Source: Dromiciops gliroides
Lineage: Eukaryota; Chordata; Mammalia; Microbiotheria; Microbiotheriidae
Direction of reading: 5' to 3'
Length of the DNA: 64,000 nucleotides
Assembly: GCF_019393635.1 (NCBI RefSeq)
Contig: NC_057867.1
Coordinates: forward strand, 51,863,143 to 51,927,142
Shown piece after piece: positions 32,683 to 43,853 of this stretch (the first letter of the stretch is position 1; the number at the start of each line of letters is the position of its first letter). Under the pieces are notes generated by a model. The model saw only the letters and a list, made by a program, of their open reading frames with translations. It did not search any database and was not told the DNA's origin. The position numbers and the translations under genes were made by a program.

Positions 32683-33638
32683 TTAACTGGGACGCTAATC
32701 CACTGTTGGTGGAGTTGTGAACTGATCCAACCATTCTGGAGAGCAATTTGGAACTATGCCCAAAGGGCTATAAAAATGTGCATACCTAGGGGCAGCTAGA
32801 TGGCGCAGTGGTTAAAGCACCGGCCCTGGACTCAGGAGTACCTGAGTTCAAATCCGGCCTCAGACACTTGACATTTACTAGCTGTGTGACCGTGGGCAAG
32901 TCACTTAACCCCCATTGCCTAAAAAAAAAAGACAAAAAACAAACAAACAAACAAAAAAAATGTGCATACCCTTTGATCCAGGAATACCTGCTGCTGGGTT
33001 TATATCCCAAAGACATCCCCCCAAAAGAGAAAAAGACCTATTTGTACAAAAATATTTCTAGCAGTTCTTTTTGTGGTGGCTAAGAATTGGAAACCAAAGG
33101 AATGCCCATCGATTGGGGAATGGCTAAACAAGCTGTGGTACATGATGGTGATAGAATGTTATTGTGCTGTAAGAAACGACAAGCAGGAGGGTTTCAGAAA
33201 GGCCTGGAAAAACTTGTATGAACTGATGTGTAGTGAAGAGAGCAGAACCAAGAGAACATTGTGCACAGAGACAGCAATATTGTTTGATGAAGAACTGTGA
33301 ATGACTTGACTATTCTCAACAATACAATGATCCAAGACAATCCCAAAGGACTACTGATGAAACATACTATCTACCTCCAAAGAAAGAACTGATATTGATG
33401 GAACTGACTGAAGCAGGCTATTTTTCACTTTCTTTCATTTTTCTTTTATTCAAGTTTTCTTATGCAAAATGACTAATATGGCAATGTTTTACATAATTGT
33501 ACATCTATAACCTATATCTGATTGCTTACTGCCTCAGGGAAGGGGGAGGGGAGGGAGGGAATGAGAGATAAAAATTGGAACCCAAAACTATAAATAAAAA
33601 TGTTTATTACTTTAAAAAAAATAAAAAAGGCCAAAAAA
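32683..33638 (+). mobile_element. 5'-truncated L1 inserted in the CR1 element
   Basis: Contains the ORF2p C-terminus (CWWSCELIQPFW near the start; KNWKPKECPSIGEWLNKLWY at 33,078) with stop TGA at 33,298, a 3' UTR and an A-rich tail. Flanked by AAGATATAAC at 32,673 and 33,639. About 790 bases without its own SINE insert. Confidence 0.88.
32787..32955 (+). mobile_element. tRNA-derived SINE inside the L1
   Basis: Full sense copy with A/C-rich tail. The duplication AAAAATGTGCATACC stands at 32,772 and 32,956. Confidence 0.95.
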
Positions 33639-33714
33639 AAGATATAACAAGAGGGATACACTTTAGTTCAGAAAAAGCAGTCACCAATGCCACCAATGTC
33701 CCTCCAAAGTTCCC

Positions 33715-33718
<4 letters not shown>

Positions 33719-33773
<55 letters not shown>
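33719..33773 (+). repeat. (GA)27 microsatellite
   Basis: Pure GA dinucleotides within the CR1 region. Confidence 0.95.
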
Positions 33774-33775
<2 letters not shown>

Positions 33776-33984
33776 GCAGTAGATGTCTGGATAATGGAAG
33801 TCCCCCATCACCAATGGGAAGGAGGGGCTAGATGGCAGTTTGTCTGAAAGAGATCTGGGGGTTTTAGTGGACCAGAAGCTCAGTCATCAATGTGATGTGG
33901 TGAAGGGAGGCATAGCTTCCAGGAATTAGGAAATTAAGAGTTCTGCTATCGTCTGCCCTAGACAGAGCACATCTCAGAAAATCT

Positions 33985-34125
33985 GAGCTGGAAAGGCTAT
34001 TTTGGGTCCCCCACCCCCTTCCCCCAACCTCCCCACTTTACAGATGAGCAGATTGAAGGATGGAGAGAGAGGAAGCGATTTGCTTGAGGTCACAAAGGTA
34101 GGAAGGTACAGGACTGGGATAGGTC
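33985..34125 (-). mobile_element. MIR-like fragment in the CR1
   Basis: CCACTTTACAGATGAGCAGA and TTTGCTTGAGGTCACAAAGG interrupt the CR1 3' region. Confidence 0.6.
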
Positions 34126-34545
34126 CTCCAAATGCAGCGTGCTTTTCTCACAGTCTTGTTGCCTGGGGTATTGCGCTTGGTCCTGGGTGCCCAATTTGAA
34201 GCCGGAGGGTGTCTGGAGAAGAGCAGCCAGGGTTAGGAAAGTCCTTGAGTCCAGGCCATGTGTTGACGGGGCTGCAGATGTTTAGGGGCTGGAGAAGAGA
34301 AGACTGGGGGTGGAAAGAAGGGATGCTGTCTTAGAGTAGCTGAAGAGCTCTCTGCAGAAGACGTTTTGATTTGTCGGACTTGGCCCTAGAGGGCAGACCC
34401 AGAAATAATGGGTCGGAAGTTGCAGAGAGGCAGATTGAGGACTTGATAGAAGGAGAAAGTTCCCAGTCGTCAGAGTCATCTAAAAGTAGAATGAGTTGCC
34501 TTTGAGAAATCTGGCAGCAGAGACCCGGCTCAACATCTGGTACCT

Positions 34546-35119
34546 GGAGTGATGGCGACAGCTCCAGTCCCCAGCAGATAATATTCTCCTTTCTGGATTC
34601 AGGCATTGCTTTGTAACAGCTCATGTATACGAATTAGTATTGAATGGTTAATGCAGACCCCCCTTGGCGCCTTCCTGGGATAGTGGAGGTGGCATGAAGA
34701 CTCAATGCGCTCTTAGCCAGGGTAATTTATGTTCTGCTCACCATAAGGAACACCGGGGCTGGCTGACATCAGAGAGCAGTGGAAGTAATCAGAATAGGGC
34801 CCTGGGGCCCCTTGGTTTACAATACAAGGACAGATTAATCAACGGCTCCCAGGTGCCTGCTTTAGATTTCTGCTGTTGCGGGCTGACTTGCTGGAAAGAA
34901 ACTGAATAAAGGGGCTTGAAATAGATTCTACCGAAAAGGAGATTGTGTGTATGTCTTTTTTTTTCATCTAGGAAAATATTTCTGTCACGCTCTGATAGCA
35001 GTAATAGAGAGAAAGCCATCCCTATCGGCTCAAACATTTTAATTGGATTAGTAACTCTTTCCCCCTCCCCGATAGGAAAAAACTAGCAAGGAGAGACTAT
35101 TCCCAAGTGGCAGCCACTG
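34546..35119. other. Intergenic, no gene seen
   Basis: Unique sequence. No coding or RNA feature recognised. Confidence 0.5.
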
Positions 35120-35240
35120 GGATCAGGGAGGGCCTGAGAGGCCAGGTCAAGTCCTGCTCTGACACATGCTGACTGTGTGACCTTGGGCAAGTCCCCTAAC
35201 CTCTCTCAGTTCAAGGCAGCTCTCTAAAACTATAAATTAC
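35120..35240 (+). mobile_element. MIR-like fragment
   Basis: GACTGTGTGACCTTGGGCAA and CCTAACCTCTCTCAGTTC. Confidence 0.6.
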
Positions 35241-35369
35241 TACTGTCAGTCTGCCTCAATGGAGAGACTTTGCATGCCCACATGGCAGGGAGACTTCCCT
35301 GCACTGCTGAAATCACTGTTTGAGATTAAAAACCAAACTTGAACAAGAAGAAAGCTTGCTTGGCTGTGG

Positions 35370-35765
35370 TAGAAGAGAAAGAATGATGATTTAGGGACAG
35401 GAGAGCTGAGCTTAAATGGTATCTCTGTCACTAGTTGTGTGACCCTGGGCAAGTCACTTTCTCATATGGAAAATGAGGGGGTTGGACCAGATGCCTTCTT
35501 CTTTTTTTTTGGTGGGGCAATGAGGGTTAAGTGACTTGCCCAGGGTCACACATCTAGTAAGTATCAAGTGTCTGAGGTCGGATTTGAACTCAGGTCCTCC
35601 TAAATCCAGGGCCAGTGCTTTATCCACTGTGCCACCTAGCTGACTCATAACCACATGGCTTCAAAGGACCTTTCCAGCTCCAAAGCTATGATTCTGTGAC
35701 CCTGGGCAAGTTTTCAGACTTCTCTGAGCCTCAGTTTCCTCATCTGTGAAATGAATAAATAATAA
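35370..35765 (+). mobile_element. MIR-like SINE split by a SINE, plus a second fragment
   Basis: Left: CACTAGTTGTGTGACCCTGG and AAAATGAGGGGGTTGGACCA. Right after the insert: GGACCTTTCCAGCTCCAAAG. From 35,697 another MIR 3' half (AGCCTCAGTTTCCTCATCTG). Confidence 0.7.
35500..35645 (-). mobile_element. tRNA-derived SINE inside the MIR
   Basis: Antisense, nearly complete, ending CCACCTAGCTGACTC. No clean duplication found. Confidence 0.88.
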
Positions 35766-35857
35766 TATGTGTGTTGGGCACCTCAATGTGTCAACTGAAA
35801 GAGGAGTGGTCTGTAACCTCTAAAGTGCTGAAAGGTCACACACACACATATATATTT

Positions 35858-35965
35858 GTGGTGGTTCAGTCATTTTTCAGTTGTGTCTTGGTGACCCCAT
35901 TTGGGGTTTTCTTGGCAAGGATATTGGAGAGGTATGCCATTTTCTTTTCCAGGTCTTATATTATT
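35858..35965 (-). mobile_element. Mar1-type SINE 3' end
   Basis: GACCCCATTTGGGGTTTTCT, TTGGCAAGGATATTGGAG and CCATTTTCTTTTCCAG are the antisense Mar1 tail; compare the sense copy at 46,651. Confidence 0.75.
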
Positions 35966-36109
35966 GCCACCTAAATGAGAAAAGGTGTCTGGGAAGGCCA
36001 CATGGAGAGAGCAGATTGGAAAAGGACCTTGATCAGAGTACCAGTTTCTATGGCCCCCAGATTCACTCAGGAACTGAGAGAAGAGCAGGATAGTGATTGG
36101 AGACAGCAA

Positions 36110-36420
36110 AGACCCTTGGACAGAGGGCTGGCCCAGGAGCCAGGAAGACCTGGGTTTAAGTCCAACTTTGGCCACACAATGGCTGTGACCCCAGGCAAGT
36201 GATTTAACTGCTCAGTGGCCCAGGGCCCTCTCTCAGGTCCTAAGTTTCAGCCTGAAGTGATGAAAAATATTATCCTACCTGAGGCTCATATCAACCCTGG
36301 CTGGTAAGTACCAACATAATCTCTACTTCAGAGCTGAGAAAATGGATTTGATGCAGAGAGAGGTTAAGTGATTTGCCCCCCAGGTCCACAGTTCTGCTAG
36401 TAAGTATGGATGGCAAGATG
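36110..36420. mobile_element. Two MIR/Mar1-like fragments
   Basis: Sense piece at 36,110-36,245 (GGAAGACCTGGGTTTAAGTC, CAGGCAAGTGATTTAACTGC). Antisense MIR piece at 36,250-36,420 (GAGAGGTTAAGTGATTTGCC). Confidence 0.55.
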
Positions 36421-36470
36421 TCTCTTGATTCTAAATCTAGGGGGTGTTCAGTCTTCTCAAGACAAAAGAC

Positions 36471-36620
36471 TGAGGCAGCTAGGTGGTGAAGTGGATAAAG
36501 CACCGGCCCTGGTTTCAGGAGGACCTGAGTTCAAATCCGGCTTCAAACACTTGACACTTACCAGCTGTGTGACCCTGGGCAAGTCACTTAACCCTCATTG
36601 CCCTGCAAAAAAAATAAGAA
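36471..36620 (+). mobile_element. SINE, left arm of an inverted pair
   Basis: Sense copy. GACAAAAGAC directly precedes it at 36,461 and AGACAAAAGC follows it at 36,621. Confidence 0.93.
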
Positions 36621-36630
36621 AGACAAAAGC

Positions 36631-36788
36631 CTTTTTTTTTTTTTAATTTTTTGGTGAGGCAATGGGGGTTAAGTGACTTGCCCAGGGTCACACAGCTAGT
36701 AAGTGTTAAGTGTCTGAGTCTGGATTTGAACTCAGGTCCTCCTGAATCCAGGGCCAGTGCTTTATCCACTGTGCCATCTAGCTGCCCC
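36631..36788 (-). mobile_element. SINE, right arm of an inverted pair
   Basis: Antisense copy starting with a T run. GACAAAAGAC follows at 36,789, so both copies used the same target. Confidence 0.93.
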
Positions 36789-37044
36789 GACAAAAGACTT
36801 TCTATGAAAAGGAGGGCGGGACCTTAGGGACAGTATTCCTAGAAGAGGCAGATGCAAATGGCCAATGGCCAATGACAAGCTGGCCTTGGAATCAGGGAGT
36901 TCCAGTCTTGCTTTGGACACATCAGTTTCCCCATCTGCAGAATGAGGAGTGTGGACTAGATGTCCTCTGTGGTCCTCTTCTACCTGTAGGTCTAGAATCC
37001 TATGGCCCTAGGTAGGCCACACAGCTAACAAACAGGCCACAGCA

Positions 37045-37248
37045 TCAGAAATCTAGAGCTGGGAGTGACCCCCGAGGTCATCTAGTCCAACCTTTACATT
37101 TGACAGATGGCACAGTTGAAGCCCTGGAGGTGGAATTGATTTGTCCAAGGTCCTAGAGATAGAAAGTAACAGAGAAGTAGTGTTGGGATAAGAGCCCAGG
37201 GTCTCTTCAAATCCAGTGCTCTCTCCGCTGCATCCAAAAGCCAGTGAA
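37045..37248 (-). mobile_element. MIR-like SINE
   Basis: GTCATCTAGTCCAACCTTTA, TTGATTTGTCCAAGGTCC and CCAGTGCTCTCTCC. Confidence 0.65.
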
Positions 37249-37427
37249 TCGGGGCAGCTAGGTGGTGCAGTGGATAAAGTACCAGGCCTGAATTCAGGAG
37301 GACCCGAGTTCAAATCTGACCTCAGACACTTGACACTTACTAGCTGTGTGACCCTGGCCAAGTCACTTAACCCCCATTGCCCCACAAAACAAAAACAAAA
37401 ACAAAAACAAAAAAACAACCAAAAAAC
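37249..37427 (+). mobile_element. tRNA-derived SINE with 14-base duplication
   Basis: Sense copy with a long CAAAAA tail. CAAAAGCCAGTGAA at 37,235 and 37,428. Confidence 0.96.
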
Positions 37428-37744
37428 AAAAGCCAGTGAACTAACTTCAGAGGAGATGACCAGCTGCATTGGTGGAAGGAGTTTCCACAATGGGAGTTCT
37501 CCACACTGATGAAATCACAGAAACAAAATGAGTCACTCAGAGCTGGCCGATGTCACCCAATCTTGCGGAGGAAATGTCACCATTGCCTTCAGGTTCTTTT
37601 CTTCCAGTTGACTCTTCTACCAGTTCTAAGGTTGGTGGCAGGAAGAAGGTAGGGCAGACACAATCTTGTGTGTGGGAGTGCCACAAAAGATTTCTAAGGA
37701 AAGAAATGACGCCGTCCCTCAGGAGCAGATGAGTCAAGGTCCAT

Positions 37745-37920
37745 AATTATCCTAACTCCAATTTCTACAGTACTTTTAATCTTGCAAATTGTTTTCTTCA
37801 CAATGACCCTGTGACTTGTGATCTCCATTTTACAGAGACTCCAAAAAGTTGTAACTTGCCCAGGATCAAACAGTTCTAAGTCTAAGTTCTAAGTCCAGAA
37901 CTCCACTTAGTGCCCCAGCC
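37745..37920 (-). mobile_element. MIR-like fragment
   Basis: CTTGCAAATTGTTTTCTTCA, CTCCATTTTACAGAGACTCC and AACTTGCCCAGGATCAAAC. Confidence 0.55.
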
Positions 37921-38084
37921 TGCCTCCCATCACCAACCTGCAGATGTTTCTGGGAATGGCCGTGGGTGCTCCTGGGAGGAGCTGTGAGTGATAGGAAACA
38001 CATGGTAGGAGGGGCCTGCATACTTGACCAATTCTGGGTGAGTTTGTCTCGCTCCAACTCAAGTTTCAGCATGGCGCAGGGGCA

Positions 38085-38272
38085 AGGGATCTGGGCTGAG
38101 AGGCAGGAAGCTGGCATACAGGTCTAACTCTACCACAAGCAGTTGCATCCCCTTGGGCAATGCTTTCTCCCCTCTGGACCTCTGTCTGCTCACCTGTAAA
38201 AGGAAGGGATTGGACTAGATGATCCTCTGGTCTAAGGGGCCTTTCCCACTCCAACATTCTAGGATTCTGGGC
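38085..38272 (+). mobile_element. MIR-like SINE
   Basis: Sense. GGACCTCTGTCTGCTCACCT, GTAAAAGGAAGGGATTGG and CACTCCAACATTCTAGGA. Confidence 0.7.
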
Positions 38273-38596
38273 ATACTCAATGATGCCAAGCAGCTGTTTG
38301 GTTGGAGGGGGGCAGATCAAGGTCAAGGACTGGGAAAGGATTTGGTCTGTTCTCCAGCTTGGATGGCCACCTTTTCCCATCAGCAAAGTCCTGCCAAACA
38401 TGTTCCCTTGGTCGTGGGAAAAGTGCTGGGGTAGGACAGACTAGTCCTACCATAAGGATGGATTTTAGTCCTTCCATTGTGTAATCGAAAGCCTTTTTTA
38501 ACGGTCCCCCATTTCTGGGGTAGGGATTAAGTGGCAGGGTTGGGAAGCCAAGTACTACGTTGGAGGACATGATGGAACAGTTATAAGGGGATGTAA

Positions 38597-38740
38597 GGGG
38601 GCAGCTAGCTGGCACAGTGGATAAAGCACCGGCCCTGGATTCAGGAGGACCTGAGTTCAAATCCGGCCTCAGACACATGACACTAGCTGTGTGACCCTGG
38701 GCAAGTCACTTAACCCCCATTGCCCAGTAAGAAAAGGGGG
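38597..38740 (+). mobile_element. tRNA-derived SINE
   Basis: Sense, with a small deletion near ACACATGACACTAGC. Flanked by GATGTAAGG and GATATAAGG. Confidence 0.9.
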
Positions 38741-40198
38741 GATATAAGGCTCTCCTTTTTACTTAGCCCTGTCTACCAGTCTCTGGCAGAGTCATCACTA
38801 GCCCAGGACAGACAGAGTTTGGATAAACTTGAGGCAAGGCACGCTGGCTCGCTCCCCGTGGCAACTATTATCCTCAGGCCTCACACGGCTGTTTTCTGGT
38901 GCCGAGTGATGTGACCAACTGTGGGCCACCACCTCCGAGCTCCCATCATCGTGGCATCTCTTTTCTGGGCCCACCTTCCCATTCTCCATCCTCATGGCAC
39001 TTGTGGCTATGGGGGCCAGACTCTTTGGTGCCACTGGCCCCCTCCCCCAGAGGAATTTGCCCCAAATGCAGTCATGGCTGGTTATAGCTGTGATTTCTCT
39101 TTCTCTCTTCTCCAAGATGCCACTGTGTGAACCCACCACAGAGGCTCATAGCCTTTCCATGGAAGAAAGCGTTTGGGGGCTCCAACCAGATGATCCCTCC
39201 AGGTTCCTTCTGGCCCTATGAGTTTACAAATTGCCTCCAGCATGAAGTTATCAGCCAGCAACCTAATTGAACTCCAAACTTGCTTTCACCTGCAAGAACA
39301 TTTCCCTTTATGAATCAGCCCAAGAGCAGACGAATTGAAAAAGTAATGAAGAATAAGATAAGTCCCTGTCCTTCTCTGGGTTGGGATGGCTAAGGTCCCT
39401 TCCCGCTTCCCCCCGGCTTCCCAGCAGGCCTACTCTCCCAGCATGCTAGGCCAAAAACATTCTTTTGGGGTGGGGGAGAGGGGAGGGGCTGCTGGGAGGT
39501 GTGGCTGGGAAATACTTCTTTGGCTGGCAAATGGGGAGGAGAATCCATGGCTTTCTGTTAGGCCGGCCAAATTCGATGGAGAGCAGCCAGGAAAAGGAGC
39601 AAGCAAGACAAAGGCTCAATTGAGGGGGAAAGTATGTCCAGATGCAACATGGTGGCATTTGTGAGGGTGAAGACCTGATCTGAGCTCAGAACAGCTTGGA
39701 AAAGGTGTTGATCTAGAAATGACGGAGTGGCTGCAAGCAGGAGAGGATTGCTCTCCACATCTTGCCTCTTGTTGGAAGGAGAGACACAGTTCTTTCTCTT
39801 CCCCAAGGAAATTCTCCCATTAGCACTATGGGTGACTGTAGGCCAAGAGACATAAAATAAGTACCGTGTGGAAAAACCTAGCGTCGCCCTGGGCTTCTGG
39901 GAGTTAAGGCCAAAGTAGGGCCTGGCCCAGAGGCCTAGTTTGGACTCCTTCCTAGCCTTCAGAAGGAGGCTCTTTAGAAGGCTAACCATGGGTGACTGCT
40001 GGTGCCCACACAGAACACTTGAGGAGATGCAGCTTTTAGGAGACTGGGCTAGTGGGAGAGCTTTGGCTCTTCCAGGGCCATTGGGGGAAACCCCCAAACC
40101 TTTCAAGTCAAAGCTCCTTGGGAGCCCACAGACTGCAAGGAAAGGGCTTGGCTAATTGGACTTAATTATGTCACATCTGCACCATTAGTATAATAGAT
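38741..40198. other. Intergenic, unique, repeat-poor
   Basis: No gene recognised. The open frames of 113 and 182 residues on the - strand have no domain signature. Confidence 0.5.
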
Positions 40199-40212
40199 CT
40201 CCCCTTGTTCTT

Positions 40213-40360
40213 TTTTTTTTTTTTTGCAGGGCAATGGGGGTTAAGTGACTTGCCCAGGGTCACACAGCTAGTAAGTGTCAAGTGTCTGAGGCCGGATTTG
40301 AACTCAGGTACTCCTGAATCCAGGGCCGGTGCTTTATCCACTGCGCCACCTAGCCGCCCG
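40213..40360 (-). mobile_element. SINE with perfect 14-base duplication
   Basis: CTCCCCTTGTTCTT at 40,199 and 40,361. The terminal box reads CTAGCCGCCC. Confidence 0.95.
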
Positions 40361-40639
40361 CTCCCCTTGTTCTTAACCCTGAAAAATAGAGGGAATGGGC
40401 TAGAGATTAAGAGCTATGGTGTGTCAAGTGTAAAAACCCTCACTGGGACTTGGGTCAGGGGCAGGGGCAGGGGAAGTTCTTGGCTGACCCAAGTCAAGCA
40501 CTTTGCTTTTCTAGAGCAATGTACCATTTTGGGGAGCTGGTCAGGGATGGGTTAGTAATAGGAAGCCACAGAGACAGGCACTGGGACAAATGGTATGTAT
40601 TTGTTCATATGATGAAAGAAAACCAAACAAATAACCCAG

Positions 40640-40800
40640 AGGACATAGATTTAGAGTTGGAACCTTAGCAGCTATCAAGTTCAAACCATTCTACAAATGA
40701 GGAAACTGACACCCAGAGAAGTTAAGTGGCTTGCCCGAGGCCATGAAGCTAAGAAATGGCAGAGTCTGGATTTGAGCCCAGTCCATTTCCCAGTGCACTA
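40640..40800 (-). mobile_element. MIR-like SINE
   Basis: CAAATGAGGAAACTGACACC, GTTAAGTGGCTTGCCCGAG and GGATTTGAGCCCAGTCC. Confidence 0.7.
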
Positions 40801-41009
40801 TGGACAACTCTGGGCTCCAGAAGTATTTTCTAGGTTATTACCTCCAACACATACTGACTGGCTTTGTGACCTCTCAGTGCTCTTAGGCCAGTGGGATCCA
40901 ACTCCAATAGAAACAGGGGCCACTAAACCATACAGAAGGATCCCTGTGGGGCAGCATACTGACTTAGTTTGAAAATGTAATGTTATCTATCTTTTGTTGT
41001 CCTTTTATT

Positions 41010-41191
41010 CATTCATTCATTCATTCATTTGTTTGTTTGCTTATTTATTTATTTTGGGCCGGGCAGCGAGGGTTAAGTGACTTGCCCAGAGTCATACAAC
41101 TAGTAAGTGTCAAGTGTCTGAGGCCAGATTTGAATTCAGATCCTCCTGAATCCAGGGCCTGTGCTTTATCCACTATGCCACCTAGCTGCCC
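41010..41191 (-). mobile_element. tRNA-derived SINE
   Basis: Antisense with a long ATTC/TTTG tail. CCTTTTATT at 41,001 and 41,192. Confidence 0.9.
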
Positions 41192-41469
41192 CCTTTTATT
41201 TATTTTGTTAAATATTTTCCAATGACATTTAAATCTGATCCAAGACAGACTCAGGAGTGCTGTGGTCTGCTTGCAGCCTGTGGTCAGCGACCCTGTGTTG
41301 GGCACCTATGCTCTAGGCAATTCTCCTCAGACTATAAATTGCAGAGAAGGTACAGACCTGATTTGGTGGAGGAAATTTCCTCACCTCCTTGTTTGCAATG
41401 AAATCACAGGTCCAATCTCTATTCTATCTAGTCATATTTATATCTACTTATTCAATATTTATTTATTGA

Positions 41470-41595
41470 CAATTGGAGTGAAGTGACTTGTCCAGGGTCA
41501 CATAGCTAGTAAGTGTCTGAGGTCAGATTTGAACTCAGGTTCTCCTGACTCCAGAGGCAGTCCTCTATCCACTGCAGCACCACCTAGCTGCCCCT
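41470..41595 (-). mobile_element. tRNA-derived SINE
   Basis: Antisense (GTGAAGTGACTTGTCCAGGG to CACCTAGCTGCCCC), inserted at the edge of the L2 fragment to its right. Confidence 0.9.
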
Positions 41596-41725
41596 CAATA
41601 AGTATTTATTAAAGAGCCTACTTTAAAGCCACAGGCACTGTGTCAAGGGCTGGTGACACAAAGAAAAGCAAAATCCAGCCAAGACCAGTTGCGCCTCTCA
41701 AGGAGCTCTCAATCTAATGGCACAA
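41596..41725 (-). mobile_element. L2 3' end
   Basis: AAGTATTTATTAAAGAGCCT, CAGGCACTGTGTCAAGGGCT and CAAGGAGCTCTCAATCTAAT. Confidence 0.6.
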
Positions 41726-41799
41726 AAGGTGTGATCTGAATTGATGGGAGAAGTTTTTGCACCTGTGAGTTCCTGTCAATGAAATCACAGGTTCATTCT

Positions 41800-42090
41800 G
41801 CATTTCCTTGGAGTCAGAGGTCTTGACTTTGAATCTCTACTGTTCTTGGCACTTGCTGCATGGCCTGGGACGGGTCTCTTAGCTTCTCTGAGCATTCCTT
41901 TCTTCCTCTATGAAATGAGGGTCTATTAAATAGCCTCCTTCTAAGGTCCCTTCCAATTCTGCTCCTTCCCAGGGATTCAGAAGATGGGGCTAATGGCACC
42001 TGTACCCTCCTCCCTCCCCTTCCGGGTTTTTGTGAGGTGCAAATGAGATAATGTGTGTAAAGTGCTGCATAAATGCCAGCTATTAAATTA
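41800..42090 (+). mobile_element. MIR-like SINE, long
   Basis: GGAGTCAGAGGTCTTGAC, CTTCCTCTATGAAATGAGGG, then the 3' variant TTTTTGTGAGGTGCAAATGA and GTAAAGTGCTGCATAAATGC. Confidence 0.75.
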
Positions 42091-42479
42091 ATTACATGAA
42101 ATGAAAGGAAATTAAATGTAACTCTCTTTTCAGCTTTTGCTGCATTAGGCCCAACTCGTGTGTTTCCCTGATAAGCTGGAGGCCCAATATGCTTGCCCAC
42201 TGTTGTTTTCCCCTTCTTGAGTTTCTGGCTCCATGCCCAATCCTTATTGATGGGGAGAATGTTTTGTTCTTATGTACTGTAGGGCTCCAGAATCCTGGTG
42301 TCAGAAGCATCAAAGTGGGGGTGGGGGGCATTTGGGACCCTGCCATTTCCCTGGCTCATTGTCCCTACTGAGGTAGAACCCCAGAACTTTGTTATCTGCC
42401 CCCCCCATCCCAAGGAGAACCATTAGTTCTCCTTATTAGAATGGAACCTCATAAGACTCAACACAGAAATGTTGTCTTT

Positions 42480-42745
42480 AGAGAGGCAATATGGTACAGT
42501 GGCTAGAGTGTCGGACCCAGGGTCAGAAATACTTGGGTTCAAATCCTACTCGTGAGTTATGAGCTGTGTAACAACGAGCACTTTGCTCTGCTGTTCTATG
42601 CTTCCATTTCCTCATCTGAAAAACGAGGATAAGAATCTTCACAATGCCTCCTTCACAGGCTTGTTGTGAGGCTCCAATGAGATAATATGTCAAGTGCTAG
42701 GCAAACACTCAGGCCCTATGTAAATGGTAGTTTTTATTGGTATTG
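42480..42745 (+). mobile_element. Near full-length MIR
   Basis: GGCAATATGGTACAGTGGCT (tRNA head), CTTGGGTTCAAATCC (B box), CATTTCCTCATCTGAAAAAC, TTGTTGTGAGGCTCCAATGA and TCAAGTGCTAGGCAAACAC. Confidence 0.85.
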
Positions 42746-43680
42746 TAGCGGCGTAGGAGCCCATGGAAGATAGAGTGGTCCCCAGTGGGTCACCCGTCCT
42801 CCCTCCAATGACCTCTGTGGCAGCACCGGGGTTAGTGATTCCACTTTGGCATTCCCCTCCAGGCTCTCTGTGCCAGGGAGCTTTTGCAGGCACCATGCTG
42901 TCTTTCTTCCCTCTAGACAGCTCTCCCTAGGAGCCACCAGTCACTGCTCCCCCATGAGAAGGAAGCTCTCTCCTCTCCGCTTCCTTGCTGACTCTCCCAA
43001 TTCTCCCACTCTCTAGCAGATGGCACTCATTGCCTTCCCCTGGGGACCAGCTCTCTAGCTGCTGGCCCATATGGAGCAACTACTTGGGAGTCTCGGTCTC
43101 TGTTTACAGCTCACAAGCATACTTCAGTGCCAACATCGGTGTCTGACTGCTTCCATTTCTTTGCAAATTCACTTTGGGAACCAAAAAAGTTAAGCAAAGG
43201 CAATCCTCTTTTCTACACTGGAGTTTCTCATCCCTTAACCTTTCCCCACAAAGGTCTCTCCAGAAGTGACAGGACTGGAGCCTCCGTGCCTTTATCCTTG
43301 AGTGAGTCTTTCCCGCTCATGGTGAGTCAGTCCCCTCTCCCCCAGCTTCATGATAAGTGCCTCTCTGTGGTGTCAGCACCTCCCACTCAGTCTTGGGGTC
43401 AGAGGGGCACCCCCTTTCTCTCCCCACTTGGCTTTCTGTGTCCTCTATCTTCCCAAGAAGCCCCTGGGTGGAATTATTCAAATTACCCTGGAGCCAGAAG
43501 AGATGAGGACATAGATTTCCCCTATTTGGACAGAGTGCTGGGTGTGGAATATGGCAGATGTGGTCAAACTATTGGTTGGTTTTTCTCAGTTGCTTTTTTC
43601 TCTGTTCCAGAGGAAGGCTCACTTTGAGGAGTGGTATGACTGTGAGGTTATAATAAAAGATACCAATAAAAACTTAAAAC
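42746..43680. other. Intergenic, unique
   Basis: No repeat recognised. A 166-residue open frame at 43,127-43,627 (+) has no motif that I know; I do not call it a gene. Confidence 0.45.
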
Positions 43681-43697
43681 CATTTCAGCTTACTTTT

Positions 43698-43836
43698 TTT
43701 TGTGGGGCAATTGGGGTTAAGTGACTTGCCCAGGGTCACACAGCTAGTAAGTGTCAAGTGTCTGAGGTCAGATTTGAACTCAGGTCCTCCTGAATCCAGG
43801 GCCGGTGCTTTATCCACTGCGCCACCTAGCTGCCCC
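43698..43836 (-). mobile_element. SINE with perfect 17-base duplication
   Basis: CATTTCAGCTTACTTTT at 43,681 and 43,837 brackets an antisense copy. Confidence 0.97.
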
Positions 43837-43853
43837 CATTTCAGCTTACTTTT

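Larger units (their letters stand above)
31740..34545 (+). mobile_element. CR1/L3-like LINE, interrupted
   Basis: At 31,779-31,930 the frame reads ANGQSLGNKQ, then GISETEWDEPQDWNVTLNG: the start of a CR1-type endonuclease. At 32,185-32,235 it reads YDILVIGDFHYLDICW (GDFN motif). Near 32,575-32,610 FIKVADDTNTG is a reverse-transcriptase FADD box, so much of the RT is deleted. From 33,845 (GATCTGGGGGTTTTAGTGGA) to about 34,510 the C-terminal part and 3' UTR continue. An L1, two microsatellites and a MIR piece sit inside. Confidence 0.75.

Noticed and set aside
32807-33016. Repeated peptides of the kind DSGGPEFKSDLRHLTLTSCVTLGKSL at many sites
   Set aside because: Translation of the tRNA-derived SINE. 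The repetition reflects copy number and not a protein family.
33073-33300. 75-residue frame with KNWKPKECPSIGEWLNKLWY
   Set aside because: Not a host gene; it is the L1 ORF2p C-terminus.
39558-40106. 182-residue minus-strand frame
   Set aside because: No motif and no codon pattern that I can defend; chance length in moderately GC-rich DNA.
43127-43627. 166-residue plus-strand frame
   Set aside because: No domain recognised and no splice or promoter context; left as unique intergenic sequence.
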